Shown in pieces: positions 52,700 to 64,000 of a stretch of 64,000 bases of DNA (position 1 is the first letter of the stretch; every line of letters begins with the position of its first letter). Source of the DNA: Macrostomum hystrix (Eukaryota; Platyhelminthes; Macrostomidae); contig CATNEN010000012.1 in the NCBI GenBank assembly GCA_950097015.1, forward strand, positions 2,783,501 through 2,847,500, read 5' to 3'. A program made the position numbers and the translations under genes. The notes beneath the pieces were generated by a model. It was not told the DNA's origin, did no database searches, and saw only the letters and a list, made by a program, of their open reading frames with translations.

Positions 52700-53835
52700 T
52701 AGCATTTCCAATCTCCCCTCTTCACTATTCCTCTCCCCTCTCTGTCTGTATGTTTGTGTTCTGTGTGTGAGTTCTATGGCCTGCCTCTATTAGTCTTACA
52801 CTTCTTTAATCATATCTTCACTTTCTCTGTGGATTGCTAATCTATGTTCGCGCCTGATGCCCCATCGAGTATACGCTGATGTAACGGATTTGATGTCACA
52901 TTTCTGTACTCATAAATCTGCAATTATTAAATTTTTGTATCTCAAACGCCTGGCATCTCGCGCTTAACATGCTAGCTCAGCTTAGAGTTCTGCTTAGCGT
53001 GTTCCCTGTTCATTCACGTCATTTACAAACAATCGTCACAGAATCGAACGTATGTAAATCGTTTTAATCTAGTTGATTTTTTTTACATGAAAACCTACTC
53101 CACCTTCACGTGTCTGTAACAATTTTTTCACTTTTAGTTTCTAAGAAAGATGTCGTGTTTCTCAATTCGATTCAATCTAACCTCTATTTGAATTTTTAAC
53201 CGCTAATTTTCGCTAGTTGCTACTTACAACGCGCCGAACCGGTGTTGATAAGTAGTGCAGTGCACATTTTTTGTTTTTTTTAATCAGCATAAAATCTGCT
53301 TTATTTCTAATTTTGAGTTGCTAAAGCTGGCCAATCTTCCGCTTGCTTAAATGTTCGTCTTTATTTGTAAAAGTTTTTAATAAAATATGAGTATGTATGT
53401 ATATTTATTTATTATGGCATAGTCATGTAAATAAGGTGTTTCGAAATAAAGTACAAATTATCACATAATACTACGGCTAATTGAAACCGCATGCTTCAAT
53501 TTGTGTATAATTTCTCTGCCTAGCAACTTAGTCGTCATATAAATTCAATCAATTTATATAGTACTGAACGCAACAAGACATTTGTATGATTTGTGTGTTC
53601 TTTGAACTTTTTAGAAAGTTATATAAATATGTTATAAATATATGCCTACATTAGCAGACCTGAAATCTGACACAGAACTGAACAGTGTTTCTGATGCTGT
53701 TTATTTATTGTTAGTTTATTATTACTGATTTACATTCACGGCGAATCGAAATATTGTTAATGATTCTGTGTTCTCTCTGTGTTTCATTTGAGGTATGACA
53801 GTTCATGCCAGTCAGAATATTAACTTGAATATTAA
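52700..53835. other. Intergenic, AT-rich
   Basis: No gene seen. AATAAA occurs at about 53379 and 53443. Either could terminate a very long TBC 3' UTR, but the distance (over 5 kb) makes this doubtful. Confidence 0.4.
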
Positions 53836-53839
53836 CTTT

Positions 53840-54375
53840 CTTGCCCATCTCTCCCTTCTACCCCTTCTCACTCTCTTGCCCATCTACCCATTCTACCCCT
53901 TCTCACTCTCTTGCCCATTTCCCCCTTCTACCCCTTCTCACTCTCTTGCCCATCTACCCATTCTACCCCTTCTCCCTTTCTTGCCCATCTCCCCCTTCTA
54001 CCCCTTCTCACTCTATTGCCTATCTACCCATTCTACCCCTTCTCACTCTATTGCCCATCTACCCATTCTACCCCTTCTCACTTTCTTGCCCATCTCCCCC
54101 TTCTACCCCTTCTCACTCTCTTGCCCATCTCCCCCTTCTACCCCTTCTCACTCTCTTGCCCATCTCCCCCTTCTACCCCTTCTCACTCTATTGCCCATCT
54201 CCCCCTTCTACCCCTTCTCACTCTCTTGCCCATCTCCCCATTCTACCCCTTCTCACTCTCTTGCCCATCTACCCATTCTACCCCTTCTCACTCTCTTGCC
54301 CATCTCCCCCTTCTACCCCTTCTCACTCTCTTGCCCATCTCCCCATTCTACCCCTTCTCACTTTCTTGCCCATTG
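53840..54375 (+). repeat. Minisatellite, 35-bp unit related to the 49.4-kb array
   Basis: About 15 units with the core CTACCCCTTCTCACTCTCTT then GCCCATCTCCCC. It has the same 35-bp period and the same CATTCTACCCCTTCTC half-unit as the array 1.1 kb upstream; the other half differs. Confidence 0.94.
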
Positions 54376-54389
54376 AATGAATTGAAAGA

Positions 54390-55084
54390 ATAGCCGTTAA
54401 CTTTAATTGATTTATAAATAGAGGATTCGCATACCGGTGCTGTTTCGCAGCTGATTAATTATTCCACTTGGTGGAAGCAGGCGAGGCGATGGAGTCTAAT
54501 TGAGAAAAGCATTTTTTCTAGCTGAAACAAAATTAAACAACTGGTGGTGGTGCCGCAGCAAACACTATTCTGATCCAGCGACTCCGCTGTTGTTGTTGCT
54601 GCTGTCAAAGTGACAATGAGAGAGTGCCGTTGGCAGCCAGATAAATCGCCTCAGGGGTTTTTAACTGTCACGCCTCAGAGCGCAACAATTCACGGAGGTC
54701 GGGGGCCCTGGCAACCTGCATAGGCAATGCTTATTAGATTTCAGTTTTAGTGCGGGCAAGTGTCAGATGCCTTCGCAGTTTTGCGCCCTCAGGGGCTGCA
54801 AGCTTCATGGATTCTGCAGGTGCCTGTAATTTGTTGGGTTGGGCCGAATTTCTATGACGTCATTTCTTTGGCGATTGCTTACAACAAAGACATGACTTCT
54901 TCCACTCAGTCTTATAACATTTTTATTATAAGCTCGTATGTTGACTGTGTAATCATGGCTTATTTTACCAGCATTTTTAAATAAATTCGCTAGTTTCGTT
55001 GCCATAAACTATTTTGCAATGCCCCCCGGTCACTTTGTTCAGATCACTCTGGAAACCTAGATATTAAAAGTTAACTTTAAACTT
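54390..55084. other. Unique intergenic segment
   Basis: A locally GC-rich patch at 54540-54720. A 66-codon antisense frame (55005-54805) starts MATKLANLFKNAGKI and looks protein-like, but I recognise no family. Left unassigned. Confidence 0.35.
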
Positions 55085-56145
55085 TCAGGGCCGCTAATCC
55101 GACTTTCATTGCCGCTTACCTCCGACTTTCAGGCTAGCTAACCTCCAACTTTCAGGTCCGCTAACCTCCGACTTTCATTGCCGCTAACCTCCGACTTTCA
55201 GGCTAGCTAACCTCCAACTTTCAGGTCCGCTAACCTCCGACTTTCATTGCCGTTAAACTCAGACTTTCAGGGCAGCTAACCTCCGACTTTCAGGGCAGCT
55301 AACCTCCGACTTTCAGGTCCGCTAACCTCCGACTTTCATTGCCGTTAAACTCAGACTTTCAGGGCAGCTAACCTCCGACTTTCAGGGCAGCTAACCTCCG
55401 ACTTTCAGGTCCGCTAACCTCCGACTTTCATTGCCGTTAAACTCAGACTTTCAGGGCAGCTAACCTCCGACTTTCAGGGCAGCTAACCTCCGACTTTCAG
55501 GTCCGCTAACCTCCGACTTTCATTGCCGTTAAACTCAGACTTTCAGGGCAGCTAACCTCCGACTTTCAGGGCAGCTAACCTCCGACTTTCAGGTCCGCTA
55601 ACCTCCGACTTTCAGGGCAGCTAACCTCCGACTTTCAGGGCAGCTAACCTCCGACTTTCAGGGCAGCTAACCTCCGACTTTCATTGCCGTTAAACTCAGA
55701 CTTTCAGGGTAGCTAACCTCCGACTTTCAGGGCAGCTAACCTCCGACTTTCATTGCCGCTAACCTCCGACTTTCAGGGCAGCTAACCTCCGACTTTCATT
55801 GCCGCTAACCTCCGACTTTCAGGGCAGCTAACCTCCGACTTTCATTGCCGCTAACCTCCGACTTTCAGGGCAGCTAACCTCCGACTTTCATTGCAGCTAA
55901 CCTCCGACTTTCATTGCCGCTAACCTCCGACTTTCATTGCCGCTAACCTCCGACTTTCATTGCCGCTAACCTCCGACTTTCATTGCCGTTAAACTCAGAC
56001 TTTCAGGGCAGCTAACCTCCGACTTTCAGGGCAGCTAACCTCCGACTTTCAGGGCAGCTAACCTCCGACTTTCAGGGCAGCTAACCTCCGACTTTCATTG
56101 CCGTTAAACTCCGACTTTCAGGGCAGCTAACCTCCGACTTTCAGG
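55085..56145 (+). repeat. Minisatellite, 23-bp unit resembling branch point plus 3' splice site
   Basis: About 46 units of CTAACCTCCGACTTTCAG plus GGCAG, GTCCG or TTGCCG variants. Each unit has CTAAC, a short pyrimidine stretch and TTTCAG|G, the arrangement of a compact 3' splice site. Four-unit blocks of 92 bp marked by GCCGTTAAACTCAG recur at 55252, 55344 and 55436. Confidence 0.95.
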
Positions 56146-57790
56146 GCCCCTATCTGGTCAACGGAGTGGCTGATGTTAAACATATCATTAGATAGGCATA
56201 GGATTTGATCCTAGCAATAAAACTTCATTGATGGTCGCATTTTGGAATTATTTATTAAATTTGGCACCTCTCAGCACCTGCTGTAAAAGTGTCGCCCGTC
56301 AAATTAATTGGCCCTGCTGCTCAATGTCGGCATTCTATGGGACGTTTGATCTGTTCCCGATCGGAATAACTCAAAAACAAAATTATTTTTGGTCTCAGGA
56401 GTTTAGTTAAAGTATTGGTTTTCAAATTTTAGCAGGAAATTGGCCTGCTCAAAAAGAGTTTGCTGGCAAGGGAAAAATATTTGCGCTTTCTTAGAAAACC
56501 AGCAAGTGCTCCACTTTTTTCTCTTTTTTCTTTAATGGAAAAGGGAAAAGTTTCGATTGGACCGCAGCCTTCCCACTGACGCTGCCAACGAAGCTGTTGA
56601 CGAGAAAAAGTCAAAACAGTTTCTTTATTCTCTGCCTCCTTTCCCATCGGCAAGCCCTTGACATCGCCCCGCTACTGTAGACTGGTTGCCGGCGAAAAGA
56701 CTAAAGAAATAGGAAACCTTTTTTCTGTGGATGGGAAAACAAAAAAATCCTGTCCCAACTTTGGGAGAAAACATTTGTAGCTTTCCCCCCGCCTGGCGTG
56801 AGCTGAGTATAGGACTTGCCGCTTGAGCTGCTAGAGTATTCCGTCTGATGCGAGCTCCTAATTGTACCATCCTGCCTCACAACAGTTTCATGTTGTCTGT
56901 CGTTTCTAGCGCTAAGACACCGCTAAGTAGGACTACCAAGCCATTTTGCCGCCCGTTTTTATACCAAGGGGGGATTTCAGCCCTGAAAAAAAATTTGGCA
57001 GCTTCCGAATGCTAGCAGCTTTGGGTGGTGACTGATTGGTTGACAGACTAATCAGGCGATGGTGTCCTCTGGTCGAGCTGCGCCTAGTATTTCGGCTTGA
57101 TCAGTGAAATTGGAGAAATTCGCGTCAGGGTGTCCATAGTGGCCTATTTTTTCACCTGTTGTAGCCCTTGAAGGTCCAGCAAATCCGTCTAGATAAAGGT
57201 AGGTGACCACCGAAGACGGAGATGATGCAGGCACATTCGGGTGACATGCTGATAAATGTTTGAAGGCCTGGCAAGGCCGCACTGAGGCACAGTGCTAATT
57301 CGTGTCTGTATGAAATGGTGTACTGAAAACCGCAGTAGAAATGGCTTGGTAGTCCTACTGTGAAGGATCTCAATGCTAAAACGGTACTCAGAAATGCCCC
57401 AAAAAGTGTTCGAATGCAACGTACTTGCTGTCCCTACTTTATTTGTCACACAAATCGTTTGGCGCATCGTAGATGAAGCGTGTGTGAGAAACTGCAAATT
57501 TGAATGCAACTCAAGGTGCAAATCTTTATGGATTTGCAACCTAATAGGCTAGAGTCGTATAGGCTTTTTGAACAATGCGACGTCGGCGGTGGCTGCGGCG
57601 CCGGCGGCGGCGGCGGCTTTGTTTCATCGGTTTAATTAACCTTTCCCTTACCCCGTCTTCCCAGTCCTAATTAAGCGCGGCTTTTTTTAAAGAAAATAAA
57701 GTAGGATAGAGAGTGACTGGAAGATACGCTCGTAATGCATCGATAATCGAAAGCCAATTTAAATCGGGTAAGAAATTCAGGCAACGCAGA
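56146..57790. other. Unique intergenic segment
   Basis: No supported gene. GGC-rich triplets at 57575-57620 form a short GC island just before a TTAATTAAC. Several short frames on both strands are unrecognised. Confidence 0.35.
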
Positions 57791-57794
57791 AAGA

Positions 57795-58275
57795 GTTGAG
57801 GAGAGACTGGAGAGTGACAAGAGGGGTGATGAGAGACTGGAGAGTGACAAGAGTAGTGAGGAGAGACTGGAGAGTGACAAGAGGAGTGATGAGAGACTGG
57901 AGAGTGACAAGAGTAGTGAGGAGAGACTGGAGAGTGACAAGAGTAGTGAGGAGAGACTGGAGAGTGACAAGAGTAGTGAGGAGAGACTGGAGAGTGACAA
58001 GAGTAGTGAGGAGAGACTGGAGAGTGACAAGAGTAGTGATGAGAGACTGGAGAGTGAAAAGAGTAGTGATGAGAGACTGGAGAGTGACAAGAGTAGTGAT
58101 GAGAGACTGGAGAGTGAAAAGAGTAGTGAGGAGAGACTGGAGAGTGACAAGAGGGGTGATGAGAGGCTGGAGAGTGACAAGAGTAGTGAGGAGAGACTGG
58201 AGAGTGACAAGAGGGGTGATGAGAGACTTGAGAGTGACAAGAGGGGTAATGGGAGACTTGAGAGTGACAAGAGGG
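57795..58275 (+). repeat. Minisatellite, 30-bp purine-rich unit
   Basis: Sixteen units with the core GAGAGACTGGAGAGTGACAA, with AGTAGTGA or AGGGGTGA endings. Frames are open on both strands. Confidence 0.95.
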
Positions 58276-58418
58276 AGTTGAGTAGAGACTGCTTTAGACT
58301 AGAATTAGCTCCAGAAGCAGTTCAATGGCTATTATTACACGCTAAACGCATGGCAGATTGGAAGTTGTCTCACAGGCTCCACTGCGAATAGTGTGTCCAA
58401 ACCCCGCTTTGAAGAGCT

Positions 58419-58870
58419 TTATCCGGAAAAAATAGTGAAGTGGAGAAAACACCGGAAGATAGACGGAGACAGAGAGAGAGAGAGACAGTGGTTCCACACG
58501 AACCCGGAGGGCAAGCCAAGACTTCGCTGTTGACATGAGTAGTCGATCGTCTTGGTCTTGGCTAGGGCTGAGCAGGAAGAAGATTCCACCGTTGTTGAGT
58601 TCCGTTCATTGCGTCGCAATGCCGGGTCGGAGTCTGCGCTTGCACTCGATGACTCTTCAGCTTCATCCACGGCGTCTGCCCTCGGGCGTGAGGTTGGTTG
58701 GCGGACTCGTGATCATGCCTGTGTCTGTGGCTTGTGTTGGTCTCCTCTTTCATCCAGTTCACCATCCATTATTGAATGATGATGAGGCTGCGACTGCTTC
58801 ATGCGGTTATTAACAGCATATTGCTCTCGCGTGGTTGCGAGCCGCATTCCTGGGAAGATAGAAATAGAGA
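58419..58870 (-). CDS. Possible antisense coding region interrupted by one stop, unrecognised
   Basis: Two - strand frames in the same register are separated only by a TGA at 58713-58715. The upstream part reads REQYAVNNRMKQSQPHHHSI and MDGELDERGDQHK. The downstream part reads DEAEESSSASADSDPALRR and NSTTVESSSCSALAKTKTID. The acidic/Ser-rich composition is not repeat-derived. It could be an exon pair, a pseudogene or chance. No family recognised. Confidence 0.22.
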
Positions 58871-58914
58871 TGGAAACTAAGGTAGCTTGACAGACGGGAG
58901 GCATGTTTTACAGG

Positions 58915-59175
58915 TTGGGCAGGGTAGACAGTTAGGTAGACAGGGTAGACAGTTAGGTAGACAGGGTAGACAGTTAGGTAGACAGGGTAGACAGTTAGGT
59001 AGACAGGGTAGACAGTTAGGTAGACAGGGTAGACAGTTAGGTAGACAGGGTAGACAGTTAGGTAGACAGGGTAGACAGTTAGGTAGACAGTTAGGTAGAC
59101 AGGGTAGACAGTTAGGTAGACAGGGTAGACAGTTAGGTAGACAGGGTAGACAGTTAGGTAGACAGGGTAGATAGT
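58915..59175 (+). repeat. Minisatellite, 21-bp unit
   Basis: About 12 units of GACAGGGTAGACAGTTAGGT plus one base. Shares GGTAGACAG with the adjacent 25-bp array and with the arrays at 4.1-5.3 kb. Confidence 0.94.
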
Positions 59176-59334
59176 TAGTTTGACAGTAAGGACAGGTAGA
59201 CTGGTAGATAGTTTCGACACACGGGAAGACAGGTAGACAAACAAATAGACACGGTCGAAACACAGGTAAACAGACGGGTAGACAGAAAGGGTCGACAGAC
59301 AGGGCCGAAAGATTGACGAGAATACAGACAGGTA

Positions 59335-60545
59335 GACAGACAAACAGGGTGGATAGGTGGACAGACAGACAGGGTGGATAGGTGGACAGACAGACAGCGT
59401 GGATAGGTAGACAGACAGACAGGGTGGATAGGTGGACAGACAAACAGGGTGGATAGGTTGACAGACAGACAGGGTGGATAGGTAGACAGACAAACAGGGT
59501 GGGATAGGTAGACAGACAGACAGGGTGGATAGGTAGACAGACAGACAGGGTGGATAGGTAGACAGACAAACAGGGTGGGATAGGTAGACAGACAGACAGG
59601 GTGGATAGGTAGACAGACAGACAGAGTGGATAGGTAGACAGACAGACAGGGTGGATAGGTGACAGACAGACAGAGTGGATAGGTAGACAGACGAACAGGG
59701 TGGATAGGTGGACAGACAGACAGAGTGGATAGGTAGACAGACGAACAGGGTGGATAGGTGGACAGACAGACAGAGTGGATAGGTAGACAGACAAACAGGG
59801 TGGGATAGGTAGACAGACAAACATGGTGGATAGGTAGACAGACAAACAGGGTGGATAGGTTGACAGACAGACAGAGTGGATAGGTAGACAGACAAACAGG
59901 GTGGATAGGTTGACAGACAGACAGAGTGGATAGGTAGACAGACGAACAGGGTGGATAGGTGGACAGACAGACAGGGTGGATAGGTAGACAGACGAACAGG
60001 GTGGATAGGTGGACAGACAGACAGGGTGGATAGGTGGACAGACGAACAGGGTGGATAGGTGGACAGACAGACAGGGTGGATAGGTAGACAGACGAACAGG
60101 GTGGATAGGTGGACAGACAGACAGAGTGGATAGGTAGACAGACAAACGGGTGGGATAGGTAGACAGACAAACATGGTGGATAGGTAGACAGACAAACAGG
60201 GTGGATAGGTTGACAGACAGACAGAGTGGATAGGTAGACAGACAAACAGGGTGGATAGGTTGACAGACAGACAGGGTGGATAGGTAGACAGACGAACAGG
60301 GTGGATAGGTGGACAGACAGACAGGGTGGATAGGTAGACAGACGAACAGGGTGGATAGGTGGACAGACAAACAGGGTGGATAGGTGGACAGACGAACAGG
60401 GTGGATAGGTGGACAGACAGACAGGGTGGATAGGTAGACAGACGAACAGGGTGGATAGGTGGACAGACAGACAGGGTGGATAGGTGGACAGACAGACAGG
60501 GTGGATAGGTGGACAGACAGACAGGGTGGATAGGTGGACAGACAG
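59335..60545 (+). repeat. Minisatellite, 25-bp unit
   Basis: About 48 units with the core GGATAGGTAGACAGACAGAC then AGGGT. Variants alternate (GGTGGACAG, GGTTGACAG; ACAAACA, ACGAACA). All three antisense frames are open for up to about 500 codons, again a repeat signature. Confidence 0.95.
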
Positions 60546-60549
60546 ATGC

Positions 60550-61525
60550 TCGCTTTGTAAGAATGGAGACAAAAGCAGAAGGAAATTACAAAAAAACATC
60601 ACATTAATGATTCTATCACAGATTAACATATTGATTGCTTGACAGCGGTTTCGTTTTAAGGATTTTTTGTTTTAATTCTCATTAGAATTTCAGTTGCCAC
60701 GGCTTGGGGTAGGGCCTCTAGTGGAGATCAAAGACGGCCAACAGGAAACAGCAGCACGCGGACCGGAAATCTTGGGACAGCGGGGCGATCCTAAATTAGC
60801 CGAAGCATTTCGCCCTACTGAATTCTGATCACTTGACCCGGAGGTAGGGGAGGTGAGGTGAGGGAGGTAAAAGGGTTCGTCACACCTGCCCTCCGCCGGC
60901 ACCCGTCACTAGATTGCCCATGTAACAATTTCTTCTAGTTGAATTCTCAAAGATTCTAAGATCTGCCTGTATCTAGGGGAACTGTGCACGGTGAAGAGAA
61001 CACCCAAATCCACCACGCCGTGTCTAAAACTCGGAGTCAAATGATAATTGTTGGGAAGGGAGGTAGGGAGGGGCACAAAAAATATATTCCCAACGGAATC
61101 GAGCCACAGCCTCGAGGGGATAACGGGTGGGATGGAAAATTCGTTCCTGTTTTCGGTTTCGAAATAAAAAATTGGACTGCCATGACAAACGGTTCCGGGA
61201 CTAGCTAAGGGAGCTGAGAATGATTATTCAGAGAAGGCCCATAGATACTATCACCAGTTAGGATAGAGGAAGACACAATGAGATGCCCTTGGGGGCATTT
61301 TTAGCCTTTCTAAATTCTTCTACTCAACTATAGAAATTTGAATTATTTGCCGGCAAAAACTATGTCTTCCAAGAATTGTCTTCGAAAATATAATATGTTC
61401 TTTGCCAGAATTCAATTTGGCAAAATTCGATTACATCATTCGATTGAAAATAATCGATAGATCTATCGAAATTAGATCTATGAGTATTGGTATATTATAT
61501 CTGTGATTTAAAATCTATGAGATCT
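60550..61525. other. Unique intergenic segment
   Basis: No recognised gene. Contains G-rich stretches near 60840-60870 and short frames without homology. Confidence 0.4.
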
Positions 61526-61529
61526 GTGA

Positions 61530-62340
61530 CCCAGATCTATGAGATCTATGAGAATGATCTATAAGATCTATGAGAATGATCTATAATATCAATGATCTAT
61601 AAGATTTATGAGAATGATCTATAAGATCTATGAGAATTATCTATAAGATCTATGAGAATGATCTATAAGATCTATGAGAATGATCTATAAGATCTATGAG
61701 AATGATCTATAATATCAATGATCTATAAGATTTATGAGAATGATCTATAAGATCTATGAGAATGATCTATAATATCTATGAGAATGATCTATAATATCTA
61801 TGAGAATTATCTATAAGATCTATGAGAATGATCTATAAGATCTATGAGAATGATCTATAATATCTATGATAATGATCTATAAGATTTATGAGAATGATCT
61901 ATAAGATCTATGAGAATGATCTATAATATCTATGTGAATGATCTATAAGATCTATGAGAATGATCTATAAGATCTATGAGAATGATCTATAATATCTATG
62001 AGAATTATCTATAAGATCTATGAGAATGATCTATAAGATCTATGAGAATGATCTATAAGATCTATGAGAATGATCTATAATATCTATGATAATGATCTAT
62101 AAGATTTATGAGAATGATCTATAAGATCTATGAGAATGATCTATAATATCTATGTGAATGATCTATAAGATCTATGAGAATGATCTATAATATCTATGAT
62201 AATGATCTATAAGATCTATGAGAATGATCTATAATATCTATGAGAATGATCTATAAGATCTATGAGAATGATCTATAAGATCTATGAGAATGATCTATAA
62301 TATCTATGAGAATGATCTATAAGATCTATGAGAATGATGC
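61530..62340. repeat. Minisatellite, 22-bp unit rich in GATC
   Basis: About 36 units of GATCTATAAGATCTATGAGA plus AT. Each unit has two GATC sites and an AGATCT palindrome, with ATAATATC variants. Flanks decay into single AGATCTATGAG words on both sides. Confidence 0.94.
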
Positions 62341-62344
62341 GTGA

Positions 62345-63798
62345 GATCAATAAATTTTGTTCAATTGGATCTATGAATATTGAACCAAGAGATCTTTGAG
62401 ATGAGATTTCTGAGTATCTATAAGAGATTTATGAGAATTTCAAGTTAATCTCGTTGATTTTCACTAGAAAAAATAGTCAAAATTCTAGTTGTTATCTCAT
62501 AGATTAGTTAGTAGACATTGATTTCCAGATTAGGTGAGTCTATTGCATTAATAACGCATTCTATTTGCTGATTTTATTTGGGTCGCTATTTCCCCATTGA
62601 CACTTAACTAACTGGTCCCCAGTGTCGGTTGATGGGACTGTCTGTTCATACAACGCCTCATTGAATTGTCCGCTGAGGTGCTGGCAGACAACGGACCAAA
62701 GATGAGAGGGACAGTGACGAAGAGACAAAGCGGTTCCCCGCTGAGTTTAGTTAAGGCCGCTTTGAAAGCAATGGGATTTGGGAATTTCCGCTTAGCCCTG
62801 TGCCTGCCACCAAAAACTGCCGGCCCTGGGAGCATTGATGTTTGGGGAGCCAATTTTGTGTCACCTCTTTAGCCGGTGGAGTGACGGGTCGGGGCCAATG
62901 CCACCCGCTTAGAATAACAGAGCAGTCACTGCCGGACCTTGAGTGGCCACTTTTTCCTCTTCCATTCCCCCACCTCTTCATTCCCCACTCTTTTTCTTTG
63001 CCTCTTCAGAGGGGAGCAGAAAGCAAAATTCAGGCCGAGCTAATTCTACTCAAGAGCGGGCAGGTGCTGTATGGGACCCATTCTTTGCCTTTCCCTGCCT
63101 GTGTGCTATGCTTAGCATATTTCTATTATTGTTATCGCACTTTTTGAGGAAATTAAGTAACCCCGCTCAGCCAGATCTGCTTCTTCCTGTTTCTTTCTCT
63201 TTTCCTTATTATTTTCCATGCAACCTTTTTTCCCATTCTCCCTTCCTTTTCACTCTCTGCTCTCTGTTCTTGAATGTTCCACTGGCATTTTTTTCTAAAA
63301 CACTAATAATGCTCAGGAGAGAAATAGGGGGTAGGGGGGTTGAAGTTTTGAAGGAAAATGAGCAGCCCATCATAACCAAACCAATGCAGCTCTTTGTTAA
63401 TTTATTATTGATAGCGGAAACCCAAACCGACTTGCGGGCCACGGAATGGCAAGTATAGAGAAAACTGTTAAGAAAAAGTGGCGAATTCATTTTACTCGGC
63501 ACAGACTCACATCTCGCGACAGAATCCGGTACCGAACAAAAAATTCCACAGCTTACTCAGTTATTCAGCTCAGTCGTCCGCCAAACTCAATTCCCAGCCT
63601 CACCAAGTCTCAGAGAACTAACTCACACAGTCCGGCTTGTTTTACGAAGTTTATTTTTCTTAATCCCAGCGCGTACCATTTCTTGCTTTCCCCTCAGCCC
63701 CTCCCTCGCGTGCTTAGGCAGAGACTGGGAAAATTTCGGTTAAGGGGGATAAAAAATCTTGGGGTGGGGGTGGAGGCTGAGTTTCTCCATCCCCCGCA

Positions 63799-63837
<39 letters not shown>

Positions 63838-64000
63838 GCCGCCGCCACCGCCTTGCACTGTCGTTTTAACGTTACAGAACAGGCTGGAAGAAGAACGAGA
63901 TGAAGAAGAAGAAACACTGCAGTTTCTCTTACTCCTTTCTTTTTATTCTGTCTTTTTTTTCTCTAAAATTCTCGTTACATTGTCTCCCAGTTTTTTCTAA
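62345..64000. other. Unique segment at the window end
   Basis: No gene could be supported. Frames at 62666-62872 (+) and 63446-64000 (+) lack recognisable domains. The latter contains a proline run that is just the CCG tract. Confidence 0.35.
63798..63852 (+). repeat. CCG trinucleotide microsatellite
   Basis: An almost uninterrupted CCG run with CCA interruptions, in otherwise unassigned sequence. Confidence 0.9.

Noticed and set aside
49421-52793. Three overlapping + strand frames of 1093-1119 codons
   Set aside because: All three frames of the same strand are open because the 35-bp unit has no stop; the peptides are the same repeat in three phases. Not proteins.
54805-55005. 66-codon antisense frame starting MATKLANLFKNAGKI
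   Set aside because: Protein-like composition but short, no recognised family and no splice context; left unassigned.
58810-60629. Antisense frames of 461-497 codons (LSTLSVCLPIHPV repeats)
   Set aside because: The 25-bp array keeps all three antisense frames open; purely repeat-derived.
63446-64000. 184-codon frame with a polyproline run at the window end
   Set aside because: The proline run is the CCG microsatellite; flanking residues show no domain or codon pattern and the start is arbitrary.

Overview
This is eukaryotic (animal) nuclear DNA. The evidence is spliced genes with GT..AG introns, consensus GTGAGT-type donors, a tRNA-derived SINE and three recognisable animal gene families. 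The exact taxon cannot be fixed from the sequence. An invertebrate bilaterian, perhaps a spiralian, is a guess. CpG is not obviously depleted. By my reading about 25 kb (roughly 39%) of the window is minisatellite DNA in more than 30 separate arrays. Almost all the long open frames here are stop-free tandem repeats, not proteins.

Layout. (1) 1201-26567, + strand: an aryl hydrocarbon receptor (AHR/spineless) orthologue, a bHLH-PAS transcription factor. I resolve ten exons, all phase-compatible, giving 780 codons to the end of exon 10; the final exon is ambiguous. Intron 1 (12 kb) holds five arrays, including a large inverted pair at 2810-5330 and a 2.8 kb array of 24-bp units. (2) 26.6-32 kb: downstream flank with CAG-rich and other arrays and a SINE inserted into a minisatellite. 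(3) 34459-31983, - strand: a Rab8-like small GTPase of 228 aa in four exons with a C-terminal CSLL prenylation box. Its third intron carries an array that has copied the end of exon 3. (4) 34.5-38.4 kb: AT-rich spacer with a 774-bp element that has about 90-bp terminal inverted repeats and a 9-bp target duplication (Mutator-like MITE). (5) 38460-48293, + strand: a TBC1D10/EPI64-type Rab-GAP. Three exons are certain and one first exon is probable; its introns are mostly minisatellite. (6) 48.3-62.4 kb: no confident gene; seven more arrays, the largest 3.3 kb of 35-bp units. (7) 62.4-64 kb: nothing recognised apart from a CCG tract.

How the genes relate. The Rab8-like gene and the TBC1D10-like gene are divergently arranged about 4 kb apart. 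TBC1D10 proteins are Rab GAPs, and EPI64 has been linked to Rab8-dependent trafficking, so a GTPase and a candidate regulator are neighbours. Whether they share regulation is inference. The AHR gene is functionally unrelated.

The most unusual aspect is the minisatellites. Many arrays share short cores (GGTAGACAG, CTAATCTCA, CTACCCCTTCTC). Several show higher-order repeats. Some are made of units that look like 3' splice sites. One has captured an exon end.
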